Notes: a model not told the origin generated them from the letters alone. 49,960 nt of DNA from Chloroflexota bacterium (GCA_013112725.1 JABFFZ010000039.1:1-49960); one strand, 5' to 3'. Shown: positions 1 through 10,600, counted from the first letter of the stretch. A program made the numbers and translations.

Positions 1-174
1 GCTTTAGTGGGTCTGGCTACTTTTATCGCCCTCTATGAATCGGTTTCCACCAGTCTGGTCTGGATTGGGTTGGTGGGTATCCTCACGCCCACGCTGGTGG
101 GAATGTTAGCGGCCCTGTACCCGGCGCGAGTGGCGGCGCATGTACCCCCGGCGGAGGCGGTGCGCTATGAGTAG
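1..174 (+). CDS. ABC transporter permease, C-terminal end (MacB/FtsX type), partial
   Basis: The open frame runs in from the left edge and stops with TAG at 172-174, giving 57 residues. They contain one hydrophobic segment (LVWIGLVGILTPTLVGMLAA) and end in PARVAAHVPPAEAVRYE. A final membrane helix followed by 'YPARxAAxxxPxEAxRYE' is the usual ending of MacB/FtsX/LolC-type permeases, which couple ATP hydrolysis to export or envelope remodelling. The next genes, an S26 protease and an ABC exporter, point the same way and may belong to the same export locus. The N-terminal part lies outside the window, so substrate and partner ATPase cannot be judged. Confidence 0.7.
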   Translation, partial: ALVGLATFIALYESVSTSLVWIGLVGILTPTLVGMLAALYPARVAAHVPPAEAVRYE

Positions 175-187
175 GGTTTTACCAGGC

Positions 188-251
188 AGTGCCAGGCAAG
201 GGGCAGAACCGTGTCGGTTGGCCGGATCCGGACAGCCCCTTGCCTGGCACT
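188..251. repeat. Perfect 17-bp inverted repeat between permease and S26 genes
   Basis: Bases 188-204 (AGTGCCAGGCAAGGGGC) are the exact reverse complement of 235-251, with a 30-base loop. The hairpin starts 14 bases after the permease stop and ends 10 bases before the likely ATG at 262. It has no U-tract, so it is not a classical terminator. It could attenuate readthrough or mask the weak ribosome-binding region of the next gene, or belong to the window-wide family of intergenic hairpins. Confidence 0.75.
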
Positions 252-261
252 ACTCGTCACC

Positions 262-804
262 ATGAATCCCCTCTACTTTTTGTTGAGTTGTTTGTTCGGT
301 GTTGGCCTGTTGGTCGTGCTGGCGCGGCTGTTGTTGTTTATTGTGGAAGTGCAGGGGCAGAGCATGATGCCCACACTGCTGCCTGGCGACCGGGTGCTGG
401 CGCTGCGTTTCTGGCCGGGGCGCTGGCTGCGGCGAGGGCAGATTGTGGTGACGCATTATCTGGATACCCGGCAAACGCGCCAGCCTGACGCGCTCAGCGA
501 GCAAAAGTATATAAAGCGCATTACCGGCCTGCCCGGCGATACCATGACGGTGGAGATGCCGCCTCTTCCCCCATCCCAAAAGGCGGCGGCCAACGAACGG
601 CCGCAGCCGCGTACCTGGCGCGTACCACCCGGCCACTATTTTGTCCAGGGGGATTCCTGGGGGCTGGATTCCCGCATCGTGGGGCCGCTGCCGTTTCGCG
701 CTCTGCGTGGTGTGGTGATCATGAAACTGAAACGCCGGGTGGAGCACACCAACCAATCTGCCCCTTTAGAAATCCCTAAACCGACTGAACCGGAGCAATC
801 TTGA
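262..804 (+). CDS. S26-family signal-peptidase-I-like membrane protease
   Basis: 180 residues from the ATG at 262; an upstream GTG at 211 is in frame but lies inside the inverted-repeat loop. Residues 4-29 form one transmembrane helix. The catalytic Ser box GQSMMPTLLPGD follows (Ser34), then the Lys box YIKRITGLPGD (Lys85), then GHYFVQGDSWGLDSR near 125-138, all in the order expected of type I signal peptidases. It is short for a housekeeping LepB and has a single helix, as in specialised S26 enzymes that mature exported peptides. Its TGA overlaps the ATG of the ABC exporter (TGATG), so the two are probably translated together and may process and export one substrate. The substrate is unknown. 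Confidence 0.85.
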   Translation: MNPLYFLLSCLFGVGLLVVLARLLLFIVEVQGQSMMPTLLPGDRVLALRFWPGRWLRRGQIVVTHYLDTRQTRQPDALSEQKYIKRITGLPGDTMTVEMPPLPPSQKAAANERPQPRTWRVPPGHYFVQGDSWGLDSRIVGPLPFRALRGVVIMKLKRRVEHTNQSAPLEIPKPTEPEQS

Positions 805-2624
805 TGCGGCAATGGTGGCAGCAATTCCCTCGTTTTACGGCCGTCGTGTTCCACATGGCGCGGCTGGCCTGGCAGGCGCAGCCATTTATTTGTGCTGGCC
901 TGGTACTGCTCACTGTTGTCCAGGGCATTTTGCCTCTGGCCACGGCCTGGTTGACCAAGCTGCTGTTTGATTTATTGGCGCTGGTGATCCAGAGTAACTT
1001 TTTGCCCGACCAGACACGCCAACTGGTTTTGATCCTGGTGGGGCAGGCGCTCCTGATGCTGCTGAGCCAGATGATGCCATCAGTCAGCGGCCACCTCAAC
1101 GCCGAATTGGGCCGCCGGCTGACCCTGATGATACAGAGCGGCGTTTACCAGAAGATCGGCCATTTGGCGGGCATTGCCTATTTTGAGAATCCCGAATTTC
1201 ATAATCAGTTGCAACTGGCCACCCAGGGGGCACAGTTCCGGCCGGCCAATGTCCTCCATCTGCTGGCAAGTTTGTTGCAAAACCTGCTCTCGTTAACCGG
1301 TTTTGTGGTGATTCTGGTCGCTTTTAGCCCGCTGCTGGCCCTGTTGGTGGCGCTGGCGGCGTTACCGCAGCTGGTCATCCAGCTTAAGATCGGCCGCCAG
1401 CGTTTTGGCCTGGCGTTTACCCTCAGCGCCGACGAAAGGCGGCTGTTCTATTACGGCCATTTACTCACCAGCCCTTACCCGGCCAAAGAAGTGCGCCTGT
1501 TTGGCCTGGCCGATTATTTTCTAGACCAGTGGCGGCAGCTTTACGCTACCGTTCACCAGGCGCAGCGGCGGCAGGAGTTACGGGAACTGCGCTGGTCGCT
1601 TTTTCTGGAACTGCTGGCAACCCTGGTCTCTACGGCTACCTTTGTGGTGGTGGTGTTGCAGGCGTTTGCCGGCCGTTTGAGCCTGGGGGATGTGACGTTA
1701 TACACCAATGCGGTGCGCGGTATCCAGGGGGCGCTGATGGGCCTTGTCTCCGCCGTCTCCACGCTGCATGAACATACCCTGTTTTTTGCCGCCTATGAGC
1801 AGGTGTTGGCGCTGCCCTCACCGGTACCGACGCCAGAGCCAGCCAGACCGGTCTCTCCACTGCGGCAAGGGATAGAACTACGCCACGTCTCTTTTCGCTA
1901 CAGCCAGGCCCATCCCTGGGTGCTGCAAGATGTCAATCTCTTGATACCGGCAGGGCAATGTCTGGCACTGGTAGGGCTGAACGGGGCCGGCAAAACGACG
2001 CTGGTGAAACTGTTGACTCGCCTGTATGACCCCACAGCGGGACAGATTTTGTGGGATGGGGTGGATATGCGGGAGTTTGACCCGGAAGAACTACGCGGCC
2101 GTATGGGGACGGTGTTTCAGGACTTCGGCCGTTACGCTTTCACGGCGCGGGAAAACATTGCTTTGGGCCAGGTGCAGTTTGCGGCCGATGCACCCCGTAT
2201 TCACCGGGCCGCGGAAAAGGCGGGTATTCACGCACTGCTGGCCGGGTTGCCCAAAGGCTACCAGACGATGCTCAGCCGGGAGTTTGGCGAAAATGGGGAT
2301 GGGGTGGAACTGTCCGGGGGGGAGTGGCAAAAGGTAGCCATTGCCCGCCTGTTCATGCGTGAGGCTGACCTGCTGATTCTGGACGAACCCACGGCGGCGC
2401 TGGACGCGCAGGCGGAGTATGATATTTACAGCCAGTTTGCGGAGCTGGTGCACGGCCGTACCAGCCTGCTTATCTCCCACCGCTTCAGCACCGTGCGTAT
2501 GGCCGACGTGATCGCGGTTTTGGAAGATGGGCGGATAACGGAGTACGGCCGTCACGTTGAGTTGCTGCAACACAACGGCCGTTACGCCCAGCTCTACCAG
2601 ATGCAGGCTGAACGGTATCAATGA
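804..2624 (+). CDS. ABC exporter, fused membrane and ATPase domains
   Basis: 606 residues from ATG 804; an in-frame TTG at 801 is less likely because the ATG overlaps the upstream stop. The N-terminal half is the exporter membrane domain with about six helices. The nucleotide-binding domain has Walker A GLNGAGKTT (about 391-399), signature LSGGEWQKVAIAR, Walker B LLILDEPTAALD and an H-loop in LLISHRFSTV. This is a half-transporter expected to work as a homodimer. Related exporters occur in peptide and lanthipeptide loci, and the neighbouring S26 protease fits that, but no precursor peptide was found. The end lies 6 bases from the end of the convergent methyltransferase gene. Confidence 0.9.
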   Translation: MRQWWQQFPRFTAVVFHMARLAWQAQPFICAGLVLLTVVQGILPLATAWLTKLLFDLLALVIQSNFLPDQTRQLVLILVGQALLMLLSQMMPSVSGHLNAELGRRLTLMIQSGVYQKIGHLAGIAYFENPEFHNQLQLATQGAQFRPANVLHLLASLLQNLLSLTGFVVILVAFSPLLALLVALAALPQLVIQLKIGRQRFGLAFTLSADERRLFYYGHLLTSPYPAKEVRLFGLADYFLDQWRQLYATVHQAQRRQELRELRWSLFLELLATLVSTATFVVVVLQAFAGRLSLGDVTLYTNAVRGIQGALMGLVSAVSTLHEHTLFFAAYEQVLALPSPVPTPEPARPVSPLRQGIELRHVSFRYSQAHPWVLQDVNLLIPAGQCLALVGLNGAGKTTLVKLLTRLYDPTAGQILWDGVDMREFDPEELRGRMGTVFQDFGRYAFTARENIALGQVQFAADAPRIHRAAEKAGIHALLAGLPKGYQTMLSREFGENGDGVELSGGEWQKVAIARLFMREADLLILDEPTAALDAQAEYDIYSQFAELVHGRTSLLISHRFSTVRMADVIAVLEDGRITEYGRHVELLQHNGRYAQLYQMQAERYQ

Positions 2625-2630
2625 ACCGCT

Positions 2631-3368
2631 TTACCTGCGACCAGCTACTACGGCAATGGCCGGATATTGTTGGTAAGGCTGCCAGTATTCAGGGGGATAC
2701 AAGGCCAGCCCCTCGGCCGAAATCTGCATGGGATACCAGACAACCGAATGGAAACCGGCCTGCCGGAAAACCCGCGCATAGGCCGCTTTTGTCCAGTGAT
2801 GGTTGGTAAATTTCACCGCCCCCTCCGGCACAAAAATGGTGGTGTCAATGCTGACGCCATCGGCCAACGGGCCTTGTGGCTCGATGATTACCTCGTAATG
2901 CCTTTGCGCCGCCAGGTGCGCTTCGGTCAGGTCTGGCTGCCCTGTGACCATCACCACCCGCCCGCCCGGTTTTAGATTGGCGTAGATGGCATTGACCATA
3001 CCTTGCAGTTCACTTTCGGTGGCGGCATATTGCAGCAGGTACACGGCCGTGACCACATCAAACGCGCCCACCGCCCCCATCTGCGCCACATCGCCCACCC
3101 GGTAGGTAATGCCCAACGGCCCGGCCGCCTCCGCCGCCTCTGCCTGCCGGATCATCTCCGGCGACAGGTCTATGCCCACGACCGGCGCTGCTCCCTGGCG
3201 GCGCACCGCCCGCGTGTAATAGCCGTCGCCGCAAGCCAGGTCTAACACCGACTGCTGGCGCACATCCCCCAACGCCTGAAAAAAGGTGAACTCCTCGCTG
3301 TACTTCTTAATCGGATTCACCTTCGTTTGTAGATATTCATCTGCAATGTCGTCGTAATTGGTTGCCAT
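2631..3368 (-). CDS. Class I SAM-dependent methyltransferase
   Basis: 245 residues, start supported by GGAGGAG upstream of ATG 3368. Motif I is VLDLACGDGYYTRAV (about 40-54), motif II includes VVGIDLSPEM, and FDVVTAVYLLQYA is the post-I strand; together they define a UbiE/TehB-like small-molecule methyltransferase. The substrate-binding part is not diagnostic. It lies 55 bases downstream of the WD40 STAND gene on the same strand and could be the last gene of that transcript, but the gap contains a small hairpin, so co-transcription is uncertain. Confidence 0.85.
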   Translation of the reverse strand: MATNYDDIADEYLQTKVNPIKKYSEEFTFFQALGDVRQQSVLDLACGDGYYTRAVRRQGAAPVVGIDLSPEMIRQAEAAEAAGPLGITYRVGDVAQMGAVGAFDVVTAVYLLQYAATESELQGMVNAIYANLKPGGRVVMVTGQPDLTEAHLAAQRHYEVIIEPQGPLADGVSIDTTIFVPEGAVKFTNHHWTKAAYARVFRQAGFHSVVWYPMQISAEGLALYPPEYWQPYQQYPAIAVVAGRR

Positions 3369-3386
3369 GTGTGCTCCTCCGAAAAC

Positions 3387-3424
3387 TATGAATGATGAAG
3401 GATGAATGATGAATTTTCATTCAT
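3387..3424. repeat. AATGATGA-word repeat at the end of the WD40 STAND gene
   Basis: On the minus strand the STAND gene's TAA leads straight into TGAATGAAAATTCATCATTC, an imperfect hairpin with further copies of GAATGATGA behind it. The same word recurs at 35181-35206. It is a short, weak member of the intergenic hairpin family. Confidence 0.45.
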
Positions 3425-6400
3425 TATGGTGCGGCTGCTGGCGGCGGGCCGCTAATGTCAATGGTAAAACACGGCCGTCCGTGTAAATACTGCGCGCACT
3501 GGGCCGGAGACAACGGCCGTGCCAGCCGCCCCCACGCCTGCGCCAACAACACATCAACCGTCGTCAACGGCGTGATGCGGGCGGTGCTGTCCAGGCTGGC
3601 CGAGGCCAACGTGGCGTCATCCGGGCTAAAGGCTACGGCCGTCACCGCCGCCGTATGTCCCAAAATCGTGCGCAGTACATTCCCCGACGCCACATCCCAT
3701 AACCGCACCGTGCGATCCACGCTCGCCGTGGCCAGTTGTGAGCCGTCGCTGTTAAAGGCCACCCACAACACCGGCCCACTGTGCCCGGAAAAGGTGCGCA
3801 CCAATTCACCACTTTGCAAGTCCCATAGTTTCACCAGCCCATCCGCTCCAGCTGTGGCCAGCCGCTGGCCGTTCGGGCTGAAGATGGCGTGGTGAATCAG
3901 CCCATTGTGGCCGGAAATGGGTGGGGCGCTCTCACCGGTAGTCAAGTCCCAGATCACGGCCGTGTCCCCACTGGCGGCCACCAACCGCGCCCCATTCGCA
4001 TCAAATACCACCGTAGCCACCGGCGCGCCGGTGGCCAGTTCCATTACCACCTGTTCGCTGGCCGTGTCCCACAGGCGGGCGACGCCATCCTGCCCCGCCG
4101 TGGCCAGCCACGTTCCATCCGGGCTAAAGGCCAGATCGTTGACCGTATCGGGGTGGATATAGGGGCGCAGTTGCTTGCCGGTGGTCAGGTTAAGCAGGCG
4201 CACCAGCGTGTCCTGGGTGGCGGCGGCCACCAGGGATTGTGTGGGATGAAAATCGGCTACATTCACGGCGCTGCTAAACGCCGTCAACACCTGCTGCACT
4301 TCACCGTTGGCGCTGTCCCACACCCGTACCGATTGATCATTACTGGCGGTGATCACGGCCGTACCGTCCTCATTAAAGCGCAAACTGTTAATCCCGCCGC
4401 GATGCGCCGTCAGCACCAGCGGCTCCAGCCCCGTTTCCGCATTCCAGATGCGGGCGGTACCATCGGTACTCGCTGTGACCAACCGCTCGCCATCAGGGTA
4501 AAAGGCCACGGCCGTCAGCGCCCCATTGTGCCCGGAGAGCGTCAAAATGGCCCGGCCTGTCTCCACATCCCACACTTTGGCCGAACTGTCTGCGCCGGCC
4601 GTGGCCAGCCGGGAACCATCGGCCGTGAAGTCTACGGCCGTCACCGGCCCACTGTGCCCGGAGAGCGTGGTAAACAGGTCTTCACCTTCCCAGACGCGGG
4701 CAATGCCATTCGCTTTGGCGGCGGCAATCAAACGGCCGTCGGCGCTGGCGGCAATATCATTCACCGCCACCGGCTGCCCTTCGCTGTCAAATTCAGCCAC
4801 AAAGGAAAAAATGGGAACGCCGGTATTGCTGTTTTGCACCACCACAATGCCATCTTCCCCGGCCGTGGCCAGCCGCGTGCCGTCCCCCAAAAACAGCACG
4901 TCATTCACCGGGCGGCGGTGTTCAAACTGGCGCAATAACGAATTGCCGGTGGCAAAGTTCCACACCCGGGCTGTGCCCGCCTGGTATCCGGCTGCCACCC
5001 GCTCCCCGTCCGGGTGAAAAGCCACCGCCCGCACCGCGCCATCGTCCTCACCGCGCATGGCCCGCAGCAGCGTCCCCGCCAGCACGTCCCACACAATCAC
5101 CTGCCCGCCCTGGCTGCCGGTTGCCAGGTGCGCGCCATTGGCGGAAAAGGCCAGGCTGGTGATGGGGGATTGGTGGCCGGTGAGGGTTTGCACTTCCTGG
5201 CCGGTGATGGCGTTCCAGATTTTGACGGTGGTATCATCGCTGACGGTGGCTACCCAACGGCCGTCTGGACTGACGGCCGTGTCATTCACTGCTCCTGTAT
5301 GCCCGGCCAACGTTGAGACCAACTGCGACGCCTGTACGGCCCGGTATAGCGTATCGGTGGCTTCCGCCGGCGGCGGGTCGCCGGCACTCAACGTTGTTTG
5401 CACCGCTTCCAGTGCCAGCAGCAGGCTCAACTGCGGGTCGCTGCCCAATTGGGAAACGGCTGCCGCCGCCAGTTCACGCGCGGCCGCCAGCCGGGAATTG
5501 GCCTGGGCCAGTTCTTCGTTGGCTTCGGCGGTGGCGCGGGCGTCAATGGCCGCCTGGGCGCTAATCTCTGCCTGGTCGCGTTCACTTTCGGCAATCTGGC
5601 GCTGCTGGTGGGCTTCGGCTTCGGCCGTGGCTGCCAGAAAGGCATTGGCTTCAGCCAGAGATTGGGCGGCTTCGGCGGTGGCCTGGTTTTGGGCGGCGAT
5701 GTTGGCGTTGGCAACGGCCGTGCCCTGGGCATCCTGGGCGGCCTGTTCATTGGCGACGGCTGTAGCCGCATTGTCCTGGGCGATCTGCGCGTTTTGTTCC
5801 GCTTCAATGGCATTCTGGCGGGCCAGTACAGCCAGACCGAGGGCGATCAAAAAGACAAAAGCCAGCGCCACCACCAGCAGCGACAGCCGTCGGGCAAACT
5901 GGCGCGCCTGGTCTAGCTCCCGTTGGCGGGCGGCTTCACGGGCGATCTCTTCTTGTTTCACGGCCGTGACACTGGCGGCCACAAATGCCTTTTCCAGTTC
6001 ATTCAAATCCAGATATTGCTGCGCTTCTTCCAGCACCAGCCCGCGCAATAAGGCGCTTTCATCCTGACCCAACACATCCCACTGCTCGGCCATTTCCGTC
6101 AGGCGCAGGCGATGGCGCAGCGCCACCCGGTCTTCTTCCAGCCAGCCGATGAGTCGCGGCCAGTTACGCACCAGCGCCTCATGCGCAATTTCCAACTGGT
6201 CAGTTTCCGGGGTTTCACCCGGCGTCAGGCGAATGAGCCGCTCTCTGGCAAAATGGCTGACCACATAATCTACCCGCGCCTGGCCCAGCGTCGGCTCATA
6301 CAGCTGCTGCCGTTGGATGCGGTTACGCACTACATCTAACCCCTGGGTGGGGCGCACCATTTTTAGCAAAATACGCCGGGCAATGCGTTGTTCGGCCGGG

Positions 6401-7551
6401 TTTAGATTGTTGTAGAGACGGTCGGCGCTGTTTGCCAGGGCATCGCGCCCGCCGCCTAATTCGGTGTAAGCCTGCCAGGTGACACGGTTGCGTTCCCGTT
6501 TTTCCCACAATTTTAGTAGCGTAAATTGCAGCAGCGGCAAGGCTGCCGGTTCTCCCAACACATCGCTGACCAACTGTTCCACCAGGCCGTCTTCAAATTT
6601 TAGCCCCACCAGTTCTGCCGGCTGTTGGATGGCCTGGCGCAGTTCGGTGGCGTTCATGGTGGTCACGCGCAGTTGCGCGCCGGCAAAAGCGGCGTGGAAT
6701 TCGGCCATGCGCAGCAAGTTGCTTTCCAGATCGGTACGCATGGTCAGGACCAGTAGATGGTTGTTTTCCGGCGATTGCACCAGGTGAAGCAAGGCATCTA
6801 TCAATGTCTGCCGCCGCGCCTGATCCTGGCAAAGGGTAAAAATTTCTTCGAATTGATCTACAAAAAAGAGCGCTCGCCGCCCTTGCGCCCGCCGGTTGAT
6901 GAGGTCGGCCAGCGTGGCCGGGTTGCTTAACAACTGGTTCGTGGTTTCTGAGACCCAACCGGCAGTGTTGTCGGCGGTGCGCAGCAGGCGAATGAGGCTG
7001 GCGATGGGGTCGGAGCCGGGTATCAGTGGCGGCAAATAGAGCCATTCCTGGCTGCCGCCCAGTTCTCCGGCTTGCAAAGCGGGCAGCAGCCCGGCCAGCA
7101 CCAGCGAGGTTTTGCCACTGCCGGACGGGCCGGACAGCGCCAGAAAACGGTTGTTTGCCAGCCGTTCCACCATGCTTTTGATGAGGGGTTCGCGGCCAAA
7201 GAAGAGATTGTGTACGGCCGTGTCAAACGGGTCCAGCCCGATGTAAGGGCATAAGGCGTCATCCAGTTCAGGCGCTTGCGCCGGGTCATATTCCACCAAC
7301 GTAGCGGCGATGTCTTCCTGGGTCAGGTGGTAGATTTCATTCGACCAGAAGTCCAGCAGGTTCTGCGCTTCCCAACGTTCATCTTCGTCTGGCAGGTAAA
7401 TACCGGTGGCCTGTCCCCGTTCAATGAACGTCTTGATCTGCGCCAACAGCAGGGAATGGTTCACATTCTCATTGCGGCGCTCTTGCAGCAAGTCACGATG
7501 CGCCGTCCGTAGTTCGGTTAAGGTGGCGAAGGGAGGTATGGGTTGGGTCAC
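3424..7551 (-). CDS. STAND ATPase with N-terminal adaptor domain, TM helix and 14 WD40 repeats
   Basis: 1375 residues from a GTG start at 7551 with AAGGA upstream. Residues 1-95 form a helical domain shared with the next STAND gene (AHRDLLQERR ... FIERGQATG ... AQNLLDFW). The STAND NTPase follows: CPYIGLDPFD near 101, Walker A GPSGSGKTS 141-149, Walker B LFFVDQFEE 228-236, and a winged-helix region to about 540. A TM helix lies at about 556-577, an Ala/Gln/Glu coiled coil at 580-700, and WD40 repeats from about 746 to 1330; 14 repeats can be counted from their 'WD/WN' ends, enough for two seven-bladed propellers. The propeller probably senses a ligand or partner and releases the ATPase to oligomerise. 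This is a signalling or conflict scaffold; no enzymatic effector domain is visible. Confidence 0.9.
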   Translation of the reverse strand: MTQPIPPFATLTELRTAHRDLLQERRNENVNHSLLLAQIKTFIERGQATGIYLPDEDERWEAQNLLDFWSNEIYHLTQEDIAATLVEYDPAQAPELDDALCPYIGLDPFDTAVHNLFFGREPLIKSMVERLANNRFLALSGPSGSGKTSLVLAGLLPALQAGELGGSQEWLYLPPLIPGSDPIASLIRLLRTADNTAGWVSETTNQLLSNPATLADLINRRAQGRRALFFVDQFEEIFTLCQDQARRQTLIDALLHLVQSPENNHLLVLTMRTDLESNLLRMAEFHAAFAGAQLRVTTMNATELRQAIQQPAELVGLKFEDGLVEQLVSDVLGEPAALPLLQFTLLKLWEKRERNRVTWQAYTELGGGRDALANSADRLYNNLNPAEQRIARRILLKMVRPTQGLDVVRNRIQRQQLYEPTLGQARVDYVVSHFARERLIRLTPGETPETDQLEIAHEALVRNWPRLIGWLEEDRVALRHRLRLTEMAEQWDVLGQDESALLRGLVLEEAQQYLDLNELEKAFVAASVTAVKQEEIAREAARQRELDQARQFARRLSLLVVALAFVFLIALGLAVLARQNAIEAEQNAQIAQDNAATAVANEQAAQDAQGTAVANANIAAQNQATAEAAQSLAEANAFLAATAEAEAHQQRQIAESERDQAEISAQAAIDARATAEANEELAQANSRLAAARELAAAAVSQLGSDPQLSLLLALEAVQTTLSAGDPPPAEATDTLYRAVQASQLVSTLAGHTGAVNDTAVSPDGRWVATVSDDTTVKIWNAITGQEVQTLTGHQSPITSLAFSANGAHLATGSQGGQVIVWDVLAGTLLRAMRGEDDGAVRAVAFHPDGERVAAGYQAGTARVWNFATGNSLLRQFEHRRPVNDVLFLGDGTRLATAGEDGIVVVQNSNTGVPIFSFVAEFDSEGQPVAVNDIAASADGRLIAAAKANGIARVWEGEDLFTTLSGHSGPVTAVDFTADGSRLATAGADSSAKVWDVETGRAILTLSGHNGALTAVAFYPDGERLVTASTDGTARIWNAETGLEPLVLTAHRGGINSLRFNEDGTAVITASNDQSVRVWDSANGEVQQVLTAFSSAVNVADFHPTQSLVAAATQDTLVRLLNLTTGKQLRPYIHPDTVNDLAFSPDGTWLATAGQDGVARLWDTASEQVVMELATGAPVATVVFDANGARLVAASGDTAVIWDLTTGESAPPISGHNGLIHHAIFSPNGQRLATAGADGLVKLWDLQSGELVRTFSGHSGPVLWVAFNSDGSQLATASVDRTVRLWDVASGNVLRTILGHTAAVTAVAFSPDDATLASASLDSTARITPLTTVDVLLAQAWGRLARPLSPAQCAQYLHGRPCFTIDISGPPPAAAP

Positions 7552-7608
7552 TGCACGTCCTTAACTTTTGACCCTAAGGGTTTCAAAAACCTTTAGAGTC
7601 TTGAGGGT

Positions 7609-10600
7609 TTAATTATTCGCATCTTGGGCGCAGCGAAAGCCGACGCCGGCATAGGCTGTATTGCTGACCGTTTGCACGGCCGGGGCCAGATGGCCGCGAT
7701 TGGTGGCGCGGAGTTCACCGTCCGGGTCTAACCAGGAACCGCCGCGTGTGACGCGCTGGTCGGAGGCGCTGTTTTCATTGGGCAGGTGGGAAGTGGGTTG
7801 GCCCTGGTAATAGTCTGTCTGGTACCAGTCTGCTACCCACTCGGCTGCGCCGCCAGCCATGCCAAAGACACCAAAGGGGCTGGCGCCCTGGGGCAGCGCG
7901 TCTACCGATCGGAAGGCGATGGGGAAATTTTGCAGTTGATTACCAAAGATGGCGTTTTCATAGGCGACCGGCGGATCGTTACCCCAGGGGTAGGCACGGC
8001 CGTCTAACCCCCTGGCTGCATATTCCCATTCTGCTTCCGTGGGCAGTCGCCGCCCGATAGAACGGCAGTAGCTGTCTGCGCCATACCAGCTGACCCAGGT
8101 AATGGGAAAACTGGCCGTGCCGGGGCGCGGCTCAAAGACGCCAAAGTTATTCAGTAGGTTGGCCCATTGGGTGTCTACCAATGTTTTGACACAATCAAAA
8201 CCGCCACACATGCCCCGGTTGCCCCCCTGCCGGTTCAGAAAATCAGCATATTGCTGGATGCTCACTTCAAAGCGATCCAGATAAAAACTGGGCACAACGA
8301 CCTGGTGTGGCGGCTGCTCATCCAGGTTGTTTACATCGCCGTTGGCGCCCATGATAAAGGAGCCGCCGGTGATGTAGAGCATGGGCATATTGTCTTGTTC
8401 GCGCACAAATGCCCGTAACTGCGCCTCCAGGCTAAGGGCAGCAGCGTTAGGTGTGCTGGTGGGTTGGGCGCCGTTATCGGTGTTGGCGTTGGTGGCGGTG
8501 GCGGGGGCGAGGGCCGCCTGGGTCGCCGTGGCTAGGGCGCTCTCGAAGTCGGCAGTGGCGGTGGCGGCAACGGCCGCGCTTGTCCCCCGGTTTTGCTCCA
8601 CTGCCCGTTCGGCGGCTACTGTTTGCTGCAACACGGCCTCAGCGGTGGCGGTGGCATTACTGGCCGACGCTTCCTGGTATTGCGCCGTACCGGCTATAGC
8701 TACCGCCTGGGCCGTCACGGCAATGATCTGGGCTTCTAAGGCGGATTGGGTAGCCGAGGCTTGATTTTCGGCGGCAATGCGGGCGCTTTCTTCGGCGGCG
8801 GCGTTAGCCTGCACCGAACGCACAATAGCCGCCGCGCCAATGATGACCAACACCAGGATGGCTACCAGAGCAATGGTGAAATTGCGGGCGCGTTGGGCGG
8901 CTACCGCCTGGGCTTCGGCGCGTAAGCGTTGCTCTTCGGCCAACTGTTTTTGCTCGCGGGCCAGGCGGCTTTGTTCGGCGGCTAAGGCCCGCGCCTGTTC
9001 CAGTTCGCGGCGGCGAATGGCTTCTTTTTCTTCTTCTTCGCGCTGCAGCGCTGCCTGACTGTCTTTTACAAAATCGGTTTCTAGCGGGCTGAGGTCGTCG
9101 TATTGCAATGCTTCTTGCAACAGGGCGCCGCGCAGCAGCGCGCCTTCATCCCGGTTGAGGGCGTCCCACTGTTCGGCCTGGTCAGTCAGGCGCAGGCGGT
9201 GGCGCAGGCGCAGCCGCTCTTCATCCAGCCAATCTACCAGGCGTGGCCAGTTGCGCACCAGCGCTTCGTGGGCTACCTCGATTTGATCATCTTCTTCGGT
9301 GTGTCCTTTGGTGCGGCGCACCAGCCGCGACTGGATCAGCTTTTCTAGCACCCGGCCTACCCGGTCATGCGCTTCGCCAGCCTGGTATATTTGGTGAATG
9401 GGTATCCGGCGGCGGGTGAATTCCAGCCCTTCACTGGGGCGCACCAATCGCAGCAAGATGCGCCGCGCTGTCACCTGGTCTTCCGGCAGCAGGTTGTCAT
9501 AGATGCCGTTGGCGGTGTTGGCCAATGCCTGCATGACGCCGCCCAACCGGCGGTAAGTTTCCCAGGTGACGCGGTTGCGTTCGCGGTTGTCCCATAGTTG
9601 CAGCAGGGCAAATTGCAGCAGGGGCAGTGCTGCCGGTTCGCCCACAATCTCGCGGACGACGGCGTCTACCAGCCCTTCTTCAAATTTCAGGCCAACGGCC
9701 GTTGCCGGTTTTTCGATGGCGTCGTGTAGTTCGGCCGTGTTCATGGCGCTGACACGCACCTGCCCTTGCTCTACTAAAGAGTGAAAGAGGGGCACTTTGG
9801 TCAAATAACTTTCGTAGTCCACGCGCATGGTCAGAATGACTACATGGCGGGCATCGCGGCTGCGTACCAGGTTGAGCAGGTTTTCCAGGAAGGCGTTGCG
9901 TTCTTCTTCGTCGTGGCACAGGGTGAAAGTTTCCTCAAACTGGTCAATGAGCAGAACGGAGGCTTCTTCACTGTAGTTTCCTACCAGGGTCGCGAGATGA
10001 TCGGTATCATGGCGTAATTTTCCGGTGGTTTCCACTATCCAGGCGGCGGGGTCGGCGTCTTCTGGCTGGAGCAGGCGGGCCAGGGCGGTGAGAGGGGCGG
10101 AACCAGGCACCATGACGGGGAAGTAGTTCCACAGGGCGCTGCCGGGTAGTTCACCGGCCTTGAGGCGGGGCAGCAGCCCGGCCAGGACGACGGAAGATTT
10201 GCCGCTGCCGGAGGGACCAATGGCGGTGACGAGGCGGCTGACCAGGACTTGATTGAGCAGTTCGCCGATGAGCTGGTCACGGCCGTAAAACTGGTGCTGG
10301 TTGTTCACGTCAAAGGCATCCAGACCGACGTAGGGGCAGCGGTCATCGGGAATTTCCGGTTGCAGATCGGGGTTGAATTCGGCCAGGATCATATCGGGAA
10401 TGTCCTGGCCGGCGTGGAAAAGCTGTGTCTCCCAGTAATCGAGCAGATTTTGAGCGGCTTCGCGGTCGCCGTCTTCGTCCAGGAAAGCGCCGGCGGCGCG
10501 GCCCCGTTGCAGGAATTCGTCTACGGCCGTCCAGAATTCGGCCGTTTCCTGGCCATGCTCTTTCTTCTCCTCGCGGCGGCGTTTCAGCAAATCCCGGTGC

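Noticed and set aside
3889..4938. 349-codon open frame on the plus strand
   Set aside because: It is the antisense of the WD40 repeats; its His/Gly/Arg-rich composition is typical of a shadow frame and it has no domain.
5057..6067. 336-codon plus-strand frame, Ala/Ser/Trp-rich
   Set aside because: Shadow of the coiled-coil region of the WD40 STAND gene.
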